A stretch of 64,000 bases of DNA. Source: Anaeramoeba flamelloides (Eukaryota; Metamonada; Anaeramoebidae). Position 1 is the first letter of the stretch. Each line of letters opens with the position of its first letter. Shown here one piece after another: positions 59,799-64,000 of the stretch. The stretch is from contig JANTQA010000048.1 in the NCBI GenBank assembly GCA_027625915.1, positions 3,534,001 to 3,598,000 on the forward strand, given 5' to 3'. The notes beneath the pieces are model-generated. The model was not told the origin of the DNA, searched no databases, and saw only the letters and a list, made by a program, of their open reading frames with translations. The position numbers and the translations under genes were made by a program.

Positions 59799-62700
59799 GA
59801 AAAATTTTAAATTTTTTTTTTTTATCTTTTTGGTTTCTTTTTTTGTTTCTGTTTCATTTTTTTTTATATATCTTTTTTGAATTTCTTTTTCTTTTTCCTA
59901 TTCTTTGCATTGTTCCTTTTTTTTTTGTTTTCTTTTGTTTTAATCCTGAATTATATTAATCCAAACTAATAATTCTTAATCAATAATTTGGTCTCAATTT
60001 CTTTATTAAATCAATTTATTTATTTACAAACCGAAAACGAAAATATATTTTAATATTTATAATTTTTTAATAATTTCAATTTGTGTATTTTTTTTTTTAT
60101 GTTTTTCGCTAATTGTGATTGAAATATGAGATGTTAATTTTTATCAATATTGAACAATAAAAAATATTATTTAACAAAAAATTAACTCGTTGATTGTTTT
60201 AATAGCTGCTCTTAATAAAATATAAATAAAAATAATTAAGCCGTTAGTATTTTTTAAAAATAAAAACAAATCTTTTCTTGAGATATAAAAGTTTTATTTT
60301 CTAATTTATAGTTTGGTTTATGAAATGGATTAGTTCACCTCCTCTAAACAATTTATTGACTATTAGTCAATTTTTTGAATTCCAAATTTCACATATTTCC
60401 AATTTAAATGTAAATACTGAAACATTGCTTTTTTATTAACAATTAATTAATGTTTTTTTCAGGGGGGGGGTAGATTATAAAAATGACAAAAAATAATATT
60501 AATATAATGATTATTTAATTAGCTTATCCTTTGGTTCAGGGTCTTGATTCTTGTTTACTCTTTCAATTTTGGCTATTTTCGCATTTTCAATTGTTTTTTT
60601 TTATTATTCGAAATAACTTTTTAGGATGATGGCGAGGGTTTCTAATTATTAAAATTATAGGATTTGTGAGATAAATCAAAATGGTAAATTTTATGTAGAT
60701 CAGGTATAGCAACTTATACTAATTTTCAAAAAAAAAGTAAAAATTGATATAGTCTTTTAATCATCTGACTCAGTCAATTCGAATATTTTTAACAGACAAG
60801 AATAATAAAAAAAAAACAGTTGAAAATGTCTAGATCAAATTGATCAATTTGTATAGTTTGGTAATTTTATGATTATTTTGGAATATTATTCAGTCTATTA
60901 ATAAAGGTATGTTTCCAAAGGAAACTAATTATTAAAATAAATATTATTTAAATTATATTTTTAGATACCTATGAATTATATTGATCTCAAAATAGAAAAT
61001 CTTATAAAAATAATTTTTCTCAATTAAATCCAGTATTAATTGTAGAATACTATTATTTAGGTTTCTAACTTTATACTTTGTTAATTAATTTAAATGGAAT
61101 TGAAAAAAAAAAAAAAAATATTTTAATTATCGTTTTATTCTTCTAATATTCGCTATTTTTGCATTTTACTTCATTCAAAATAAAAAAAAAGTTGATCTTT
61201 TGGATTTTTAATTGTTATCAATCATCAAAAAAAAAATGATAATATATCTATTATTTTTTGGTTTGTTCTGAATAAATATTATCAAATTAAACCAACTTTA
61301 AATATCTTTTGTGATTAAATTTCAATTAAAAAATATTTTAAATGTTGTAAAAAAGGTGAAAATAATCCATTAAATTAAAATTAGACTGAAAAATGTCATC
61401 TTATAAATTTTATTTGAAAGTTCGAAACAATTTTATAGTATATTGAAATATGAAATTTAACCTGATCAATACAAGAACAAAAAAGCTTTTGAAGTAATTT
61501 TGTGGTAGTAAAAGTTTCTTTTGTAAATTTGATACATTTTTCTCTTTTGGACAAGTTCAACTTAAATATTTTTATAAATTATTTCAAAAAATTATTTGTT
61601 TGAATAAATATTGAAATCTTATTGCTTGTAAGGAGGAAGGGTGCATAGATACATTCTAAAAATAAAACCATAGATTATTTGGGAAATTCTTTCGAAAAAA
61701 TCTACTTAATTTTAAAAAAAAAATAACAATTATACTTTGAAACTTTTAAAAATATAATTACCTTCTGAAAAATAATAGATCTTACAATTTTTTCTTTTTT
61801 ATTAACACAAAAATCAGAGAAAATCTGCAAAGCAATTAAATTTAAAATTGCTCTAAAAATGTTTTTTTAACACTTAAAAATTCAAATTAAAGTTAAAATA
61901 AATAAAAAATTTGTTTTAAATCAATTATTAATAACACATTCTTAAGTGTTACTTTGGTCAATAATACGTATCTAATGAATATAACTTTATAAATCAACTA
62001 GATTGTTATTTCTCGTTTTTTTTTTAGATTTTACAATGAATAAAGCAAATATAAACCAATAGTTGTAATAAAAAAAAAATATCATTGAATATTTATTTAA
62101 ATCCTAAAAGCCGTTGTTTAGCCTCTTAGGGATTGAAAAAAAAATAAACAGAATCTTTTAAATTTTAAGAAATTTAATAAATTCTTGAGAATACAATAAA
62201 AGATAATTTTTTTCTCCCATTCACCAACAATATTTAATTTATTTTTGTTTTATTTTAAGAATAGGAAAGAATTTCCTGGGTTTTTTGTTCATTGAAACTC
62301 TCATAAATTAAATAAGGTTAGATTTCGTAAAAAACTATTTTTTTTTCAAAATTTTTCTTTTTTAATATTTGATCCAAAAAAACAAACAAAAATTAATGGT
62401 TTTGATGATAATATCTATCATCGCATAATATCAATAAATGGGCAATAATATTTAAATAATCTCGTTTAATCCAACCTTATCACAAAAAAAAATCACGAAT
62501 TGTGATAATTCCATATTATAATGATAAAATAATGATTCTAACAAAAATGAATTTTTTTTTTTTGAAATCACCTTAAAAAAATATCTTATTGACTTTTCCA
62601 ATACTTTGAGACTTTGACAATTTTTTCCCCTTTAAAACTCTTAGAAAGTGTTTGTAAATGTTGTGAAGTACCTTCAACTTTTGAAATTTTTAAAGGTATT

Positions 62701-63140
62701 AATATTTTTTCAAAGGAATTGAACTGATTGTAGTGATAAAATAATTTTTTTCTTTCATTTTTTTATAACAAATATATAATCCCAAACAAAGTATATACCA
62801 AATTAATAATAATATAAGTTAGCAATTTATTTGAATATAAAATAGATGTCTTTAAAGAAAATAGGGTCATTACTTTCGCAAGTTAAAAAACACAAATAGA
62901 ATATAGAGTAATTTTTCTTCTTTTTAGTGATCGATCAAACAAACACAAACCCTAACTGTGTTTTCTATACGTTCTAAAGATCTGAGAAGAATCAGTAAAA
63001 AAAAAAAGTACAAACAATCCTAATCATTTTTGATAATATGGGTAGGTTATTGTGAACACCTTTGAAAAGTTATCCAACTCTTTTTGTCCTTCATAGAATA
63101 AAGAAAATGTTTCACCCAGCAACATATTCTTTAAAGAAAA
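59799..63140. other. intergenic, nothing recognised
   Basis: Copine 3' flank with T-rich runs, then AT-rich spacer. A run of nine G occurs at 60462-60470. No gene, RNA gene or inverted-repeat element was recognised. Confidence 0.45.
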
Positions 63141-63368
63141 GGTGAATGGTTGTTTGTTTTAGAAACTAATTATTCAAATGAATTTACAAAAACACAATTG
63201 ACTGAGAATATTTATTTTTGTTTTGTTATTATTGTTGTTGATCTAAAAGGATTGGTATGTTTGTCAACCAAATCAAAAGAAAAGATAATAAAACTCTTTA
63301 AGCTGATCCTTGATGGAACAAAGGATCTTTTTTGTTGTTTTTTCAAAGATAAACTTTTTTTCATATAA
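63141..63368 (+). other. weak coding-like frame, unknown
   Basis: A 72-residue frame from ATG-like context near 63150 with segments such as NEFTKTQLTENIYF and STKSKEKIIKLFKLILDG. Composition is somewhat less AT-rich than its flanks. There is no family likeness and no clear splice partner; it may be a decayed or chance frame. Confidence 0.15.
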
Positions 63369-63478
63369 ACTGTTTTTTGATAAAAAAAAAATTAATTTAG
63401 AAAAATATTTCTCAATTTGCTACAAAAACCTATCAACTATTATATTACGATTACTTTTTAATCAAGATATTTTGGCAT

Positions 63479-63536
63479 TTATCACGATTTTATAGAATTA
63501 TCGCGATTTGTTATATTATCGCGATTTATTCCTATT
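63479..63536. repeat. short tandem repeat with TCGCGA
   Basis: About three units of 18-19 bp: TTATCACGATTTTATAGAA, TTATCGCGATTTGTTATA and TTATCGCGATTTATTCC. CG dinucleotides are rare in this window's non-coding DNA, so the pair of TCGCGA palindromes stands out. Confidence 0.6.
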
Positions 63537-63714
63537 ATCTCTATAATATTGAATATTGTTATTTTCTAAAATATTGCGAATTGATAAAAATAATGGCTAT
63601 TTTAGTAACTTTGAAGTGATTTAAGCTTACATAACACCAAAATCTCAATCTTTTGAATGTTTTTACTAGAAATTTTAATGTGAGAAAAATATCTTCTTTT
63701 AAATATGTAAACTC

Positions 63715-63900
63715 ATTTTTCTAAAGTTGATAAAGCAGTTTGCTTAAATTATCAGTTTTAATTTCAACTTGTGTAAAAATAAGTACTCTATTACATTGGG
63801 GGAATATAATAAATAAGTTTTACTTGTCCCTTAAAAACTAAACTTTTCCAGATTTTCTTGAATTTAATAGTTTCCCAATTATTTTTATTTTCAAAACACT
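63715..63900 (+). repeat. dispersed repeat family R1, partial copy
   Basis: Matches the 22,905-23,060 part of R1: TTTTTCTAAAGTTGA, TTTGCTTAA, CTTGTGTAAA, CTATTACATTGGG and ACTTGTCCCT in the same order. It may continue past the end of the window. Confidence 0.5.
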
Positions 63901-64000
63901 TATAATTGGGAACACAAATTTATTTGTTTTATAACCAATTGTTATTTCTTTTAGTTTAACAAAATAAACCTAAAAGATTTTTTTCTAAAACAAAACTATT

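Noticed and set aside
1-64000. Retroviral, Polinton or other capsid-bearing element, CRISPR array, rRNA or tRNA genes
   Set aside because: No reverse transcriptase, integrase, capsid or polymerase motifs, no spaced direct repeats of CRISPR type and no RNA gene signatures were seen on either strand.

Overview
The window is about 80% A+T nuclear DNA from a protist-like eukaryote. Genes are interrupted by GT-AG introns, proteins are rich in K, N, E and Q, and every resolved gene ends in TAA. Long homopolymer tracts, many short inverted-repeat transposons, introns up to 3.8 kb, and genes for p24 cargo receptors, cytoplasmic dynein and copine rule out a prokaryote. An AT-rich free-living amoeboid or flagellate protist (for example an Anaeramoeba-like metamonad) would fit, but the species cannot be fixed from the sequence alone.

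Eight genes can be supported. On the minus strand are a giant intronless RRP5/PDCD11-type ribosome biogenesis factor (2661-9110), a coiled-coil protein with a C-terminal Csm1/Pcs1 (monopolin)-like domain (14979 to about 16821), and a small single-pass membrane protein (23845-24090). On the plus strand are a Borealin-like chromosomal passenger protein (17775-18503, 2 exons), a p24-delta/TMED10 cargo receptor (25151-28637, 3 exons), ribosomal protein eL13 (34584-35322, 2 exons), a cytoplasmic dynein intermediate chain (44469-51627, 4 exons) and a copine (54279-59798, 2 exons).

The most interesting arrangement is the head-to-head pair of a monopolin-like and a Borealin-like gene, which share a 953-bp spacer. 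Both families act at kinetochores/centromeres, so a shared promoter is plausible. The dynein intermediate chain has a canonical ETQT light-chain motif followed by a QT-repeat tract. Two different genes (RRP5, eL13) belong to ribosome production.

The rest is gene-poor and holds many transposon relics. These include a 1.7-kb foldback element with about 124-bp inverted ends and nested foldbacks (252-1967); a 540-bp Tc1/mariner-type non-autonomous family in four copies, two of them abutting; and a decayed Tc1-type transposase element (40608-41625) that directly abuts a second element type (41626-43124). There are also several small MITEs and two dispersed repeat families found in intergenic DNA and long introns. 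No tRNA, rRNA, CRISPR array, retroviral element or Polinton was recognised.
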